Source: Alphaproteobacteria bacterium (GTDB lineage Bacteria; Pseudomonadota; Alphaproteobacteria; Rhodobacterales; Rhodobacteraceae). Taken from it: DNA of 64,000 nucleotides. The position numbers were made by a program, and so were the translations under genes. Below, one piece after another: positions 9,971 to 19,465 of the stretch. Position 1 is the stretch's first letter, and every line of letters begins with the position of its first letter. The notes under the pieces are model-generated. The model had not been told where the DNA came from. It searched no databases and worked only from the letters and a program-made list of their open reading frames with translations. The stretch is from contig JAAAPD010000067.1 of the NCBI GenBank assembly GCA_009908505.1, positions 62,001 to 126,000 of the forward strand, in the 5' to 3' direction.

Positions 9971-10716
9971 TGCTGCCACGCGGCTTTCACGCCCGGCCCT
10001 TCGCACACAGGGCCCTGCATGGGCCGGGCAGGCCCGAGAACAGCCGCTCGGCCATCGACGCGGCCATTGCCGCCGGCTACGGGATCGAGATCGACCTGCA
10101 ATTGTCCGGGGATGGACAAGCGATGGTTTTTCATGACTACGCGCTGGACCGGTTGACCGACGCGCGCGGCCCGGTTCGCGGCCAGAGCGCGCAACAACTG
10201 TCCGCAATCCCGCTCAGTGGCAGCGAAGAGGGCATCCCCACTCTATCCCAGGTGCTCGACCAGGTCGCGGGCGCGGTGCCGGTGCTGATCGAGATCAAGG
10301 ATCAGGACGGCGCGCTCGGTCCCGATATCGGCCCCCTGGAAGAGGCCACCGCCGCCTGCCTGGCCGATTATCCCGGCCCCGTGGCCGTCATGTCCTTCAA
10401 TCCACATGCCGTGGCGCGGATGGGCCAGCTGCTGCCCGACCTGCCGCGCGGCCTGACAACCTGCCGGTTCGACAAGGCGGATTGGCCGACCGTGCCACAG
10501 GCCCGGCTGGACGCGCTACGCCCGATGACGGACCTTGCGACGCTGGGCGCCGATTTCATCAGCCACCAGTGGGATGACCTGGCCAGCCCCGTCGTCCGGG
10601 CGGCCAAGGAACGGGGCCTGCATGTCTTCTGCTGGACGATACGATCCGACGCGCAGCAGGCCGAGGCCATGGCCAATGGCGCGGACCAGGTGACTTTTGA
10701 GGGCTACCTGGCTTGA
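9970..10716 (+). CDS. Glycerophosphodiester phosphodiesterase family protein
   Basis: HRALHGPGRPENSRSAIDAAIAAGYGIEIDLQLSGDGQAMVFHDYALDRLT GDPD motif. Confidence 0.92.
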   Translation: MLPRGFHARPFAHRALHGPGRPENSRSAIDAAIAAGYGIEIDLQLSGDGQAMVFHDYALDRLTDARGPVRGQSAQQLSAIPLSGSEEGIPTLSQVLDQVAGAVPVLIEIKDQDGALGPDIGPLEEATAACLADYPGPVAVMSFNPHAVARMGQLLPDLPRGLTTCRFDKADWPTVPQARLDALRPMTDLATLGADFISHQWDDLASPVVRAAKERGLHVFCWTIRSDAQQAEAMANGADQVTFEGYLA

Positions 10717-10747
10717 CCGCCCCCCGCCCAGCGCCAACTTTCATGTC

Positions 10748-11935
10748 ATGGACGCAAGCCCCGTCGAGATAACCGCCCATTCCAGCTTGTCGGACATCCC
10801 CGCCGCCGACTGGGATGCCTGCGCCTGCCCCGAGGTCGCCGATGGCGGGCGGCCCGCCGACCCGTTCACGACCCACAGGTTCCTGTTCGCGCTGGAACAA
10901 AGCGGCAGCACCGGCCGCGGATCGGGGTGGGAGCCTCACTACCTTGCCGCCCGCAGCGGCGGGCAGGTCATCGCCGTGGCCCCACTCTACGGCAAGTCGC
11001 ACAGCCAAGGCGAATACATGTTCGACCACAATTTCGCCCATGCCTACGAACGGGCGGGCGGGCGCTATTATCCCAAGCTGCAGATCGCCGTGCCCTTCAC
11101 GCCGGTGACCGGGCGGCGGTTCCTGACCCGCCCGGGCTGCGAGGCGCAGGGCATGGCGGCGCTGGTGCAGGGAGCCGTCCAACTTGCCTCGGAAAACGGG
11201 CTGTCCTCGGTCCACGCAACCTTCTGCACCGAGGCCGAGGCATTGGCCGGCGAGGAAATGGGCCTATTGCGGCGCACGGCGCAGCAATACCACTGGGCCA
11301 ATGACGGCTATGCCAACTGGGGGGATTTCCTGGCCCACCTGTCCAGCCGCAAGCGCAAGACACTGCGCAAGGAACGGCGCGAGGCGCAGGCCTTCGGCGG
11401 CGAGATCGTGCAGTTGACCGGCGACGCCATCCGGCCCGAACATTGGGACGCGATGTGGACCTTCTACCAGGATACCGGCGCCCGCAAATGGGGGCAGCCC
11501 TATCTGACGCGACGCTTCTTCGATATCGCCCATGACATGTTGCGCGACGACATCCTGCTGGTTTTCGCCCAACGCGAGGGACAGCCCATAGCGGGCGCTA
11601 TGAACCTGATCGGGCGGCACAACCTGTTCGGGCGCTACTGGGGCTGCATCGAGCATCACCCCTTCCTGCATTTCGAGATCTGCTACTACCAGGCCATCGA
11701 CTACGCCATCGCCAACGGTCTGCGCACGGTCGAGGCCGGCGCGCAGGGCGAGCACAAACTGGCGCGCGGCTACCTGCCGGTGACAACGCATGCGCTGCAT
11801 TGGTTCGCCGATGCCGGCTTTCGCGACGCGGTGGACAACTACCTGCAGGCCGAGCGCCGCGCCGTGGACGACGAGATCGAAGTGCTGACGAGCTATGGCC
11901 CCTTCCGCCGCGCCGAGACCGAAGACCACGACTGA
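10748..11935 (+). CDS. GNAT family N-acetyltransferase of the DUF482 / peptidogalycan-biosynthesis type
   Basis: FLFALEQSGSTGRGSGWEPHYL and ARGYLPVTTHALHWFADAGFRDAV typical of this family; start at MDASPVE. Confidence 0.82.
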   Translation: MDASPVEITAHSSLSDIPAADWDACACPEVADGGRPADPFTTHRFLFALEQSGSTGRGSGWEPHYLAARSGGQVIAVAPLYGKSHSQGEYMFDHNFAHAYERAGGRYYPKLQIAVPFTPVTGRRFLTRPGCEAQGMAALVQGAVQLASENGLSSVHATFCTEAEALAGEEMGLLRRTAQQYHWANDGYANWGDFLAHLSSRKRKTLRKERREAQAFGGEIVQLTGDAIRPEHWDAMWTFYQDTGARKWGQPYLTRRFFDIAHDMLRDDILLVFAQREGQPIAGAMNLIGRHNLFGRYWGCIEHHPFLHFEICYYQAIDYAIANGLRTVEAGAQGEHKLARGYLPVTTHALHWFADAGFRDAVDNYLQAERRAVDDEIEVLTSYGPFRRAETEDHD

Positions 11936-11952
11936 GAAACAAGGAGACCATC

Positions 11953-12246
11953 ATGGCCGATCCGATCGATGACACCGGACGCGCGACCCTGGGCGAGGCG
12001 GGCTGGACCGCCGTCGAGGGGCGTGACGCGGTGACCAAGACCTATACCTTCGCCAATTTCGTCGAGGCCTGGGGCTTCATGTCCCGCGCCGCGATCTGGG
12101 CCGAAAAGCTGAACCATCATCCAGAATGGTTCAACGTCTTCAAGACGGTCGAGGTCACGCTTTCGACCCACGACATCGCCGGCCTCAGCGACCTCGATCT
12201 GCAACTTGCCCAGAAGATGGACCAGCTGGCCGCCCGAGGGGAGTGA
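11953..12246 (+). CDS. 4a-hydroxytetrahydrobiopterin dehydratase
   Basis: PCD motif FVEAWGFMSRAAIWAEKLNHHPEWFNVFKTVEVTLSTHDIAGLS; SD AAGGAGA before ATG. Confidence 0.92.
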   Translation: MADPIDDTGRATLGEAGWTAVEGRDAVTKTYTFANFVEAWGFMSRAAIWAEKLNHHPEWFNVFKTVEVTLSTHDIAGLSDLDLQLAQKMDQLAARGE

Positions 12247-12362
12247 ACGAACCCATTTCCCCCAAAGAAGCATTGCCAGCGCGACCCCCGATGGTCTAGG
12301 TGCGATGCGCAGGCGGGGCCTTGCCCTGCCTGCCTGTGATTCATTCCTGGGGGGCTGTTGCC

Positions 12363-13154
12363 ATGTCCGAAGACTACGTTATTGGAATACTCGTGAATAT
12401 CGCTGTCGCGCTTGCGATCTTCGTCATCGCACTCTGGCTGAGTGGCTGGGTCAAAAGCCGGATCATCAAGGCGTCCGAAAAGAACCAGAATTTCGACGCG
12501 ACCCTGGCCCGGTTCTTGGGCAGCGTCGCACGCTACGCCATCCTGGCGATCGCGGTCATCTTCATCCTTGGACAGTTCGGCATCGAAACCACATCGCTGG
12601 CCGCGCTGGTCGGTGCCGTGGGTCTTGCCATCGGTTTCGCGCTGCAGGGGTCGCTTGCCAATCTTGCCGCCGGGGTCATGCTGGTGGTGTTCCGCCCGTT
12701 CAAGGCGGGCGACTTCGTGAATGCCGGTGGCCAGTCGGGCACCGTGGACGAGATCACGCTTTTCACGACCGAGATGACGACGCCGGACAACGTCAAGATC
12801 ATCGTGCCCAATGGCGACGTGTTCTCGGGCGCGATCACCAATTACTCGCACTACGATACGCGGCGCTGCGACCTTGTTTTCGGCGTGTCCTACGATACCG
12901 ACCTCAAGAAGGCCGAGAAGATCATCACCGACATCGTCACCAAGGACGAACGCGTCATGTCCGACCCCGAGCCCTTCGTGAAGGTGACCAACCTTGGCGA
13001 CAGTTCGGTCGATTTCACCGTGCGCGCCTGGTGCGCCGCGGCGGATTACTGGGACCTCAAGTTCGACCTGACCCGCACGGTCAAGGAAGCCTTCGACAAG
13101 CAGGGCGTCGACATTCCGTTCCCAACCCAGACGCTGATCCAGCAGGCGGGCTAA
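12363..13154 (+). CDS. Small-conductance mechanosensitive ion channel (MscS family)
   Basis: GAVGLAIGFALQGSLANLAAGVMLVVFRPFKAGDFV pore/beta-domain motif. Confidence 0.92.
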   Translation: MSEDYVIGILVNIAVALAIFVIALWLSGWVKSRIIKASEKNQNFDATLARFLGSVARYAILAIAVIFILGQFGIETTSLAALVGAVGLAIGFALQGSLANLAAGVMLVVFRPFKAGDFVNAGGQSGTVDEITLFTTEMTTPDNVKIIVPNGDVFSGAITNYSHYDTRRCDLVFGVSYDTDLKKAEKIITDIVTKDERVMSDPEPFVKVTNLGDSSVDFTVRAWCAAADYWDLKFDLTRTVKEAFDKQGVDIPFPTQTLIQQAG

Positions 13155-13178
13155 CCGCGCCCGCAGACGGGACGAAAG

Positions 13179-13220
13179 CGGGGCGCCGGCACGGGACTTT
13201 CTGCCCGAACCGGCACCCCG
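13179..13220. terminator. Probable bidirectional terminator between convergent mscS and peroxiredoxin genes
   Basis: Long imperfect stem CGGGGCGCCGGCACGGG...CCCGAACCGGCACCCCG. Confidence 0.55.
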
Positions 13221-13229
13221 TTCCGGTTT

Positions 13230-13718
13230 CTAGATGGCCGCGAGCATTGCTTCGCCACCCGAAGTTTCGCAGACGCCGGGGTTTTCCTCGACATGCAGGA
13301 CCTTGACGACCCCATCCTCGGCATAGAGCGCAAAGCGCTTGGACCGGTCGATCAGCCCCGCCGGGGGCGCGGTGAAATCCATGCCGATGGCCTTGGTGAA
13401 TTCCGAGGATGCATCCCCGATCATGTGAATGCCGGCCTCGGTCGCGCCCGTGCTGTCGCCCCAAGCCCCCATCACGAAGGGGTCGTTGACGCTCAGGCAG
13501 ATCACGGCATCCACACCCTTGGCGTCGAAGTCCGGCTTGGTGCGGATGAAACTGGGCACATGCGCCGTGGTGCAGGTGCCGGTATAGGCGCCCGGCAGCC
13601 CGAAAATCACCACCTTGCCCGATCCGGCAAGCGCGGACATCTGCACCTGTTCAGGGCCATCGCCCCCCATGCGAAGAACCGTGGCGTCGGGCAGCCTGTC
13701 TCCAACGGAAATCGTCAT
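13230..13718 (-). CDS. Peroxiredoxin (Prx5-like)
   Basis: VVIFGLPGAYTGTCTTAHVPSFI peroxidatic Cys motif. Confidence 0.92.
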   Translation of the reverse strand: MTISVGDRLPDATVLRMGGDGPEQVQMSALAGSGKVVIFGLPGAYTGTCTTAHVPSFIRTKPDFDAKGVDAVICLSVNDPFVMGAWGDSTGATEAGIHMIGDASSEFTKAIGMDFTAPPAGLIDRSKRFALYAEDGVVKVLHVEENPGVCETSGGEAMLAAI

Positions 13719-13801
13719 TCGGCGTTCCTTTTCGTCAATTGCGTTTCGATCCGCTTGGACTATAGGGTCGCTTCGACCAAAGGCCAGAAGGATGGTGAAG
13801 A

Positions 13802-15010
13802 ATGGCGCATCATGTCGTGATCGGTGGCGGGCAGGCGGCGGCCTCTCTGGTGGCCAAGCTGCGCAGCAGCGGCTTTGACGGGGATATCACCCTGGTCTGC
13901 GCGGAACCGGTGCCGCCCTATCAGCGCCCGCCCCTGTCCAAGGCCTACCTTCAGGGCGAGATGGAGCTCGAACGGCTCTTCCTGCGGCCCGAGCAGTGGT
14001 ATGCGGACAACGACATCACCCTGCGCATGGGTGTTCGGGTGACCGAGATCGATGCCCATTACAAGACGGTGCACCTGGATACGGGCGAAGTGCTGACCTA
14101 CGACAAGCTTGCGCTGACCACCGGGGCGCATCCGCGCACCCTGCCGGCCGCAATCGGCGGCACGCTGAACGGGGTCTATACTATGCGCGACCTGCGCGAC
14201 GCGGACAGCATGGCGCAGGAGTTCCGCGAGAGCGCCCGCCTGCTGGTGATCGGTGGCGGCTATATCGGCCTCGAGGCCGCGGCAGTGGCTGCGAAGAAGG
14301 GCGTCAAGGTGACACTTGTGGAAATGACCGACCGCATCCTGCAACGCGTCGCCTGCCGGGAAACCTCGGACTACTTCCGCGCGCTGCACAGCCAGCATGG
14401 CGTGGCTATCCGCGAAGGCGTGGGGCTCGAGGAACTGACCGGCACCGATCGGGTCACGGGCGCGACATTGACGGACGGTACGACGCTGGACATCGATTTC
14501 GCGATCGTCGGCGTCGGCATTCAGCCCGCGACCGCCCTGGCCGAGGGCGCCGGCCTGGAGACCGACAACGGTATCGTAACCGACAATCACTGCCGCAGCT
14601 CCGACCCCGACATCTACGCGGCCGGCGATTGCGCGACCTGCAATTTCAAGGGCCAGCGTATCCGGCTGGAAAGCGTCGGCAACGCCATCGACATGGCCGA
14701 GGTCGCGGCCCGGAACATGGCGGGCGGCGACGTCGCCTATGACCCCAAGCCGTGGTTCTGGTCGGATCAATACGATTGCAAGTTGCAGATTGCGGGGCTG
14801 AACCTGGGCTATGACGCCGTGCATGTCCGTCAAGACGGCGCTGCCCTGTCGCATTGGTATTACAAGGGCGACGCGCTGATCGCGGTGGACGCGATGAACG
14901 ACGCCCGGACCTACATGGTGGCCAAGCGCCTGATCGAGGCGGGCAAGTCGCCCGCACCCGAGGTCGCGACCGACCCTGACACCGACATGAAGGCCCTTCT
15001 GCGCGCGTGA
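13802..15010 (+). CDS. FAD-dependent NAD(P) oxidoreductase (ferredoxin/rubredoxin reductase-like)
   Basis: IGGGQAAASLVAKLR, LLVIGGGYIGLEAAAVA, DIYAAGDCA motifs. Confidence 0.9.
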   Translation: MAHHVVIGGGQAAASLVAKLRSSGFDGDITLVCAEPVPPYQRPPLSKAYLQGEMELERLFLRPEQWYADNDITLRMGVRVTEIDAHYKTVHLDTGEVLTYDKLALTTGAHPRTLPAAIGGTLNGVYTMRDLRDADSMAQEFRESARLLVIGGGYIGLEAAAVAAKKGVKVTLVEMTDRILQRVACRETSDYFRALHSQHGVAIREGVGLEELTGTDRVTGATLTDGTTLDIDFAIVGVGIQPATALAEGAGLETDNGIVTDNHCRSSDPDIYAAGDCATCNFKGQRIRLESVGNAIDMAEVAARNMAGGDVAYDPKPWFWSDQYDCKLQIAGLNLGYDAVHVRQDGAALSHWYYKGDALIAVDAMNDARTYMVAKRLIEAGKSPAPEVATDPDTDMKALLRA

Positions 15011-15555
15011 GGATCATCGGGGGACAGCATCGCGGCATGGCCCTTGCCTCAGTCGGCAAGGGGGATGCGAGCGCGCATCTGCGTCCCACGCCGGACCGGG
15101 TCCGGGAAAGCCTGTTCAACGTGCTGGCAGGATATGGCCTGCCGGATGGGGCGCGGGTTCTAGACCTGTTCGCGGGAACCGGCGCCCTGGGTCTGGAGGC
15201 GCTGTCGCGCGGGGCAAGCCACGCAACCTTCATCGACAAGGGCCGCGTCGCGCAACGCCTGATCCGGGAGAACCTGTCAAAGGCACGGCGCGAGGCCGAT
15301 GCCCGTATTCTGACCTGTGCCGCCGACCGCCTTCCGAAGGCGGCGGCGCCCTGCGACCTCGTCTTCCTCGACCCGCCCTATGGGCAAGGGCTGGGCGGGC
15401 CGGCCCTCGACACCGCCCGGCGGCAGGGTTGGATTGCCCCCGATGCGCTGGTCGTCTGGGAAGAGAACATCGCGCAAGTGCCCCCGGACGGCTTCAGGCT
15501 TGAGGATACGCGCCGTTACGGCGACACGCATATCACCTTGCTTCGTGCGTCCTGA
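15007..15555 (+). CDS. rsmD: 16S rRNA (guanine(966)-N(2))-methyltransferase
   Basis: RPTPDRVRESLFNVL, VLDLFAGTGALGLEALSRGA, LVFLDPPYGQG. Confidence 0.93.
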   Translation: MRIIGGQHRGMALASVGKGDASAHLRPTPDRVRESLFNVLAGYGLPDGARVLDLFAGTGALGLEALSRGASHATFIDKGRVAQRLIRENLSKARREADARILTCAADRLPKAAAPCDLVFLDPPYGQGLGGPALDTARRQGWIAPDALVVWEENIAQVPPDGFRLEDTRRYGDTHITLLRAS

Positions 15556-15564
15556 ACCACGAAT

Positions 15565-15593
15565 TTTGCCACTGGCGGCGCCTGTGCTATCCT
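15565..15593 (+). promoter_or_regulatory. Candidate sigma70 promoter for a leaderless small ORF
   Basis: TTTGCC-N17-TATCCT, then AAACCC and ATG at 15600. Confidence 0.4.
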
Positions 15594-15599
15594 AAACCC

Positions 15600-15776
15600 A
15601 TGACCGATGCCAGTTTCACCGAAGTGCCCTATGTGGCGCGCGAGAAACCCGCGCGGCTTCCCCTGCCACCGCCGGTCCTGTTCGACACACCCCTCTTGAT
15701 CGGGGATTGCGCGACACCGTTCCAGGGCAGCACGATCCTGCACGCCATGTTGCGCGAGGACGCCGAGGATCAGTAA
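15600..15776 (+). CDS. Small ORF (58 aa) of unknown function, absent from the ORF track
   Basis: Translation MTDASFTEVPYVAREKPARLPLPPPVLFDTPLLIGDCATPFQGSTILHAMLREDAEDQ; fills the rsmD-map gap and overlaps the convergent map stop by 7 bp. Confidence 0.5.
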   Translation: MTDASFTEVPYVAREKPARLPLPPPVLFDTPLLIGDCATPFQGSTILHAMLREDAEDQ

Positions 15777-16639
15777 GTCGGGTGGAACCTGCCCGCCGGC
15801 GACAGTGTGAAGATGTCGCAACCATCGGCGGTGATCCCGATGGAATGTTCGAACTGTGCGGACAGGGACTTGTCCCGCGTGACGGCCGTCCAGTCATCCC
15901 GTAGGACATGGGTTTCCGGGCGGCCAAGGTTCACCATCGGCTCAATGGTGAAGAACATGCCCTCTTCCAGAACCGGCCCGGTGCCCGCACGACCGTAATG
16001 CAGCACGTTGGGCGGCGCGTGAAACACCTGGCCCAGCCCGTGCCCGCAGAAATCGCGCACAACGCTCATGCGGTTGCTTTCGACATGCGATTGGATTGCG
16101 TGACCGATATCGCCGAAGGTGTTGCCGGGCCGCGCGGCCTCGATCCCCTTCATCAGGGCATCATGCGTGACCTGGATCAGGCCTTCGGTCTTGCGGTTGG
16201 GCTTGCCCCCGGCGACATACATCCGGCTTGTATCGCCGAACCAGCCATCGACGATCACCGTCACGTCGATGTTCAGGATATCGCCCTCTTGCAACGCGTC
16301 ATCGTCGCGGCGTTTTTCGAGGTTCTTGGAAATCGTCTCGGCCTTGGCCTTGGGGATCGCGGCACCGGGAATGCCGTGGCAGACAACGTGATTGACGCTG
16401 ATGCAGCTGGCGTGCTGGTAGCCTTTGTAGCCGATTGTGGCCGAGGCCGCGCCCGCCTCGTTCACCCATTGCTCGATCTTGCTGTCCAGATCACCCGTGG
16501 TCGCGCCGGGCACCACGTGTTCGGCGATCCGGTCGAGGATCTCTGCCGCCAGGCGCCCGGCCGCATGCATGCCCGCGAAATCCGCCCTGTCATGAAGGCG
16601 GATGCCGTCTTTCGTGATCTTGCCGCGCGTATCGTCCAT
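15770..16639 (-). CDS. map: Type I methionyl aminopeptidase
   Basis: GYKGYQHASCISVNHVVCHGIP, DVTVIVDGWFGDTSRMY, GHGLGQVFHAPPNV. Confidence 0.94.
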   Translation of the reverse strand: MDDTRGKITKDGIRLHDRADFAGMHAAGRLAAEILDRIAEHVVPGATTGDLDSKIEQWVNEAGAASATIGYKGYQHASCISVNHVVCHGIPGAAIPKAKAETISKNLEKRRDDDALQEGDILNIDVTVIVDGWFGDTSRMYVAGGKPNRKTEGLIQVTHDALMKGIEAARPGNTFGDIGHAIQSHVESNRMSVVRDFCGHGLGQVFHAPPNVLHYGRAGTGPVLEEGMFFTIEPMVNLGRPETHVLRDDWTAVTRDKSLSAQFEHSIGITADGCDIFTLSPAGRFHPTY

Positions 16640-16706
16640 GGCACCTTTTCCTTGCTTGAGGTCCAAATAGGACAAAACGCGCCCCTGCAAAAGGCCCGGC
16701 GCAGAG

Positions 16707-17411
16707 TCATTTGCCGGATTCAGGCCAGCTGAAGCGGCAAGCGACGCCCAGCGTCACCGCTTGCGGTGTGATCGTGGCGCGATGGCAGATCACCTCGACC
16801 CCGGAGGCGCGGGCGGCATCGAAGGCGCTGGCATAGTCCGGGTCGATGTCCGCGGCGAGGGTCATTTCCGTGCAATCGGTGCGCTGGACCAGGTAGAACA
16901 TCACGGCTCTTCTGCCCGACCTGGCAACCTCGGCCAGGTCGCGCAGGTGCCTGGTGCCGCGCTGGGTGACGCTGTCGGGGAACTCGGCCAGGCCCGATCG
17001 GCGCGCCAATGTCACGGACTTGACCTCGACGAAGGTGTCGCCGCCCAGGCAGAAATCCACGCGGCTGCCGGTGCCGTATTTCACCTCGGTCCGGACCTCG
17101 CCCGTCCCGGCCAGGGCCGGCACCGCACCGGCGCGCAGCGCCTCGCCCACCACGCGGTTGGCCAACCCGGTGTCGATGGTGGCGAACCCTCTGTCCAGCT
17201 CGGCCAGCCGCCAGCCCCAGTCGAGCTTTTTCTTGGGGTCGTCGTTGCGTTCCAACCAAACCCGCAAGCCCGGATCCTTCAGTCCCATCATCGAGCCGGG
17301 ATTGGGGCAATGGGCGCGCACTTCCTCGCCGCTGTCCAGAACCACGTCAGACAGGAACCGCATATAGCGACGTTTCAGCCGACCCGGCACAAGAGGAGTG
17401 GCAAAGCGCAT
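16707..17411 (-). CDS. sfsA: SfsA family DNA/RNA nuclease (sugar fermentation stimulation protein)
   Basis: PLVPGRLKRRYMRFLSDV, CPNPGSMMGL, FVEVKSVTL, FPDSVTQRGTRHLRDL. Confidence 0.94.
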   Translation of the reverse strand: MRFATPLVPGRLKRRYMRFLSDVVLDSGEEVRAHCPNPGSMMGLKDPGLRVWLERNDDPKKKLDWGWRLAELDRGFATIDTGLANRVVGEALRAGAVPALAGTGEVRTEVKYGTGSRVDFCLGGDTFVEVKSVTLARRSGLAEFPDSVTQRGTRHLRDLAEVARSGRRAVMFYLVQRTDCTEMTLAADIDPDYASAFDAARASGVEVICHRATITPQAVTLGVACRFSWPESGK

Positions 17412-17450
17412 GTGCCGGACCTATACCAAGCCTGAACGAAGGAGAATACC

Positions 17451-18173
17451 ATGCCGAACCCAAGCGCCGCCATGCTCGTTATCGGGGATGAAATCCTGTC
17501 GGGCCGTACCCGCGATGCCAACATGCATTTCCTGGCCGGGGAACTGACGCGGATCGGCATCGACCTGAGGGAAGTGCGCGTGGTCAGCGATGATCGCGCG
17601 GCCATCGTTGCGGCGCTGAACGCCCTGCGCGGCGCGTTCGACACGGTGTTCACCTCGGGCGGGATCGGGCCGACCCATGACGATATCACCGCCGATTGCG
17701 TCGCGGAGGCGTTCGGAGTGGGGATCGACGTGCGCGATGACGCGCGGGCGATCCTGCAAGACCATTACGACCGCGCGGGCAGTGAACTGAACGCGGCGCG
17801 CCTGCGCATGGCGCGCATCCCGGACGGGGGCCGCCTGATCGACAACCCGGTCAGCGCCGCGCCCGGCTTTTCAATCGGCAACGTGCATGTGCTGGCCGGG
17901 GTGCCCTCGGTCTTTCAGGCAATGGTCGCCAGCGTGCTGCCGGCCCTGACCGGCGGCGCGCCAATGCTTAGCCAGACCCTGCGGGTCGAACGGGGCGAAG
18001 GCGACGTGGCCGGCCCATTGGCCGAGGTCGCCGCGACCTTTCCGGACCTCTCCATCGGGTCCTACCCATTCCAGAAGGACGGCGCCTACGGCACGCATAT
18101 CGTCGTGCGCGGCACCGATGGGGCGCAGGTGGACACCGCCATGGTGCGGCTGTCGGCCGAGTTGAGCGGATGA
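17451..18173 (+). CDS. Competence/damage-inducible protein A-like, molybdopterin-binding domain (CinA N-terminal type)
   Basis: AAMLVIGDEILSGRTRDANMHFLAGEL and FTSGGIGPTHDDITADCVAEAFG. Confidence 0.9.
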   Translation: MPNPSAAMLVIGDEILSGRTRDANMHFLAGELTRIGIDLREVRVVSDDRAAIVAALNALRGAFDTVFTSGGIGPTHDDITADCVAEAFGVGIDVRDDARAILQDHYDRAGSELNAARLRMARIPDGGRLIDNPVSAAPGFSIGNVHVLAGVPSVFQAMVASVLPALTGGAPMLSQTLRVERGEGDVAGPLAEVAATFPDLSIGSYPFQKDGAYGTHIVVRGTDGAQVDTAMVRLSAELSG

Positions 18174-18886
18174 CACCCGAGGCCCTGACGGCGCTGATCG
18201 ACGCGACATGGCCGGCCGCGTCCTTCGACCATGTCGGACCCTGGACCATTCGCAAAGACGCAAGCGGCGGCAGCCGGGTCAGTGCGGCCACGGCCCGAGG
18301 CACCGCAGGGGCCGACGATATCGAAACCGCCGAGGCCGCCATGCGGGCGCAGGGCCGGGCGCCTCTCTTCATGCTGCGCGAGGGCGAAGAGGTGCTGGAT
18401 TTTGCGCTGGCGTCACGTGGCTACCGGATCAAGGATCCGGTGACGCTCTATGTTGCGCCGGTCGGCATGCTTGCCGTTCAACCGCCCCCCGCGACCTGTT
18501 TCGAGGCCTGGCCCCCCGTCGCAAGCCAGTCGGAGATCTGGGCCGAAGGCGGCATCGGGCCTGCGCGCATCGCCATCATGGACAGGGTCAGGAGCCCCAA
18601 GACCTCGATCCTTGGCCGGTCGGACGACACGCCGGCAGGCACATTGTTCGTCGCACTGGATGATCGGACCGCCATGGTCCATGCCCTGGAAATCCCCGCG
18701 CGGTTCCGCCGCCGTGGCCTGGGGCGCCTGATGATGCAGGGCGCGGCGATCTGGGCCCGCGACGCGGGGGCCGACAGCATCGCCGTTCTCGTCACCGCGG
18801 CCAATACCGCGGCAAACGCGCTCTACTCTTCCCTCGGCATGGCGTCTGCGGCAGGGTACCACTACCGTATGCACCCGGAGGCCTGA
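18170..18886 (+). CDS. GNAT family N-acetyltransferase
   Basis: C-terminal GNAT motif ALEIPARFRRRGLGRLMMQGAAIWARDAGADSIAVLVTAANTAANALYSSLGM. Confidence 0.88.
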   Translation: MTPEALTALIDATWPAASFDHVGPWTIRKDASGGSRVSAATARGTAGADDIETAEAAMRAQGRAPLFMLREGEEVLDFALASRGYRIKDPVTLYVAPVGMLAVQPPPATCFEAWPPVASQSEIWAEGGIGPARIAIMDRVRSPKTSILGRSDDTPAGTLFVALDDRTAMVHALEIPARFRRRGLGRLMMQGAAIWARDAGADSIAVLVTAANTAANALYSSLGMASAAGYHYRMHPEA

Positions 18887-19458
18887 TGCCCGACCAAGAC
18901 CCACCCATCGCGCTCGACTTGCCCATAGTCGACCCGCTGCCCGAAGACACCCAGAAATACTTCGCCATCTGCCAGGACAAGCTGGGCATGGTGCCCAACG
19001 TGCTGCGTGCCTATGCCTTCGACATAGACAAGCTGAACGCGTTCACGGCGATGTACAACGACCTGATGCTGGCCGATAGCGGACTGAGCAAGCTGGAACG
19101 CGAGATGATCGCGGTTGTCGTGTCGTCGATCAACAAATGCTTCTATTGCCTGACCGCCCACGGCGCGGCGGTGCGCGAATTGTCGGGCGATCCGCAACTG
19201 GGCGAAATGATGGTGATGAACTGGAGGGTCGCCGCACTGGATGCCCGGCAAACCGCCATGCTGGCCTTTGCCGAGAAGATCACCAAGGTCAGCGCCGAAA
19301 TCACCGAAGCCGACCGGCAGGTCCTGCGGGATGCCGGGTTCAGCGACCGCGACATCTGGGACATTGCCAATGTCACCGGTTTCTTCAACATGACGAACCG
19401 GGTTGCCTCGGCCACCGACATGCGGCCCAACGCGGCCTATCACGGGCAATTCCGCTGA
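18886..19458 (+). CDS. Peroxidase-related enzyme (AhpD/carboxymuconolactone decarboxylase-like)
   Basis: CFYCLTAHGAAVRELSGDP CxxC...H motif. Confidence 0.9.
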   Translation: MPDQDPPIALDLPIVDPLPEDTQKYFAICQDKLGMVPNVLRAYAFDIDKLNAFTAMYNDLMLADSGLSKLEREMIAVVVSSINKCFYCLTAHGAAVRELSGDPQLGEMMVMNWRVAALDARQTAMLAFAEKITKVSAEITEADRQVLRDAGFSDRDIWDIANVTGFFNMTNRVASATDMRPNAAYHGQFR

Positions 19459-19465
19459 TCCCGTG

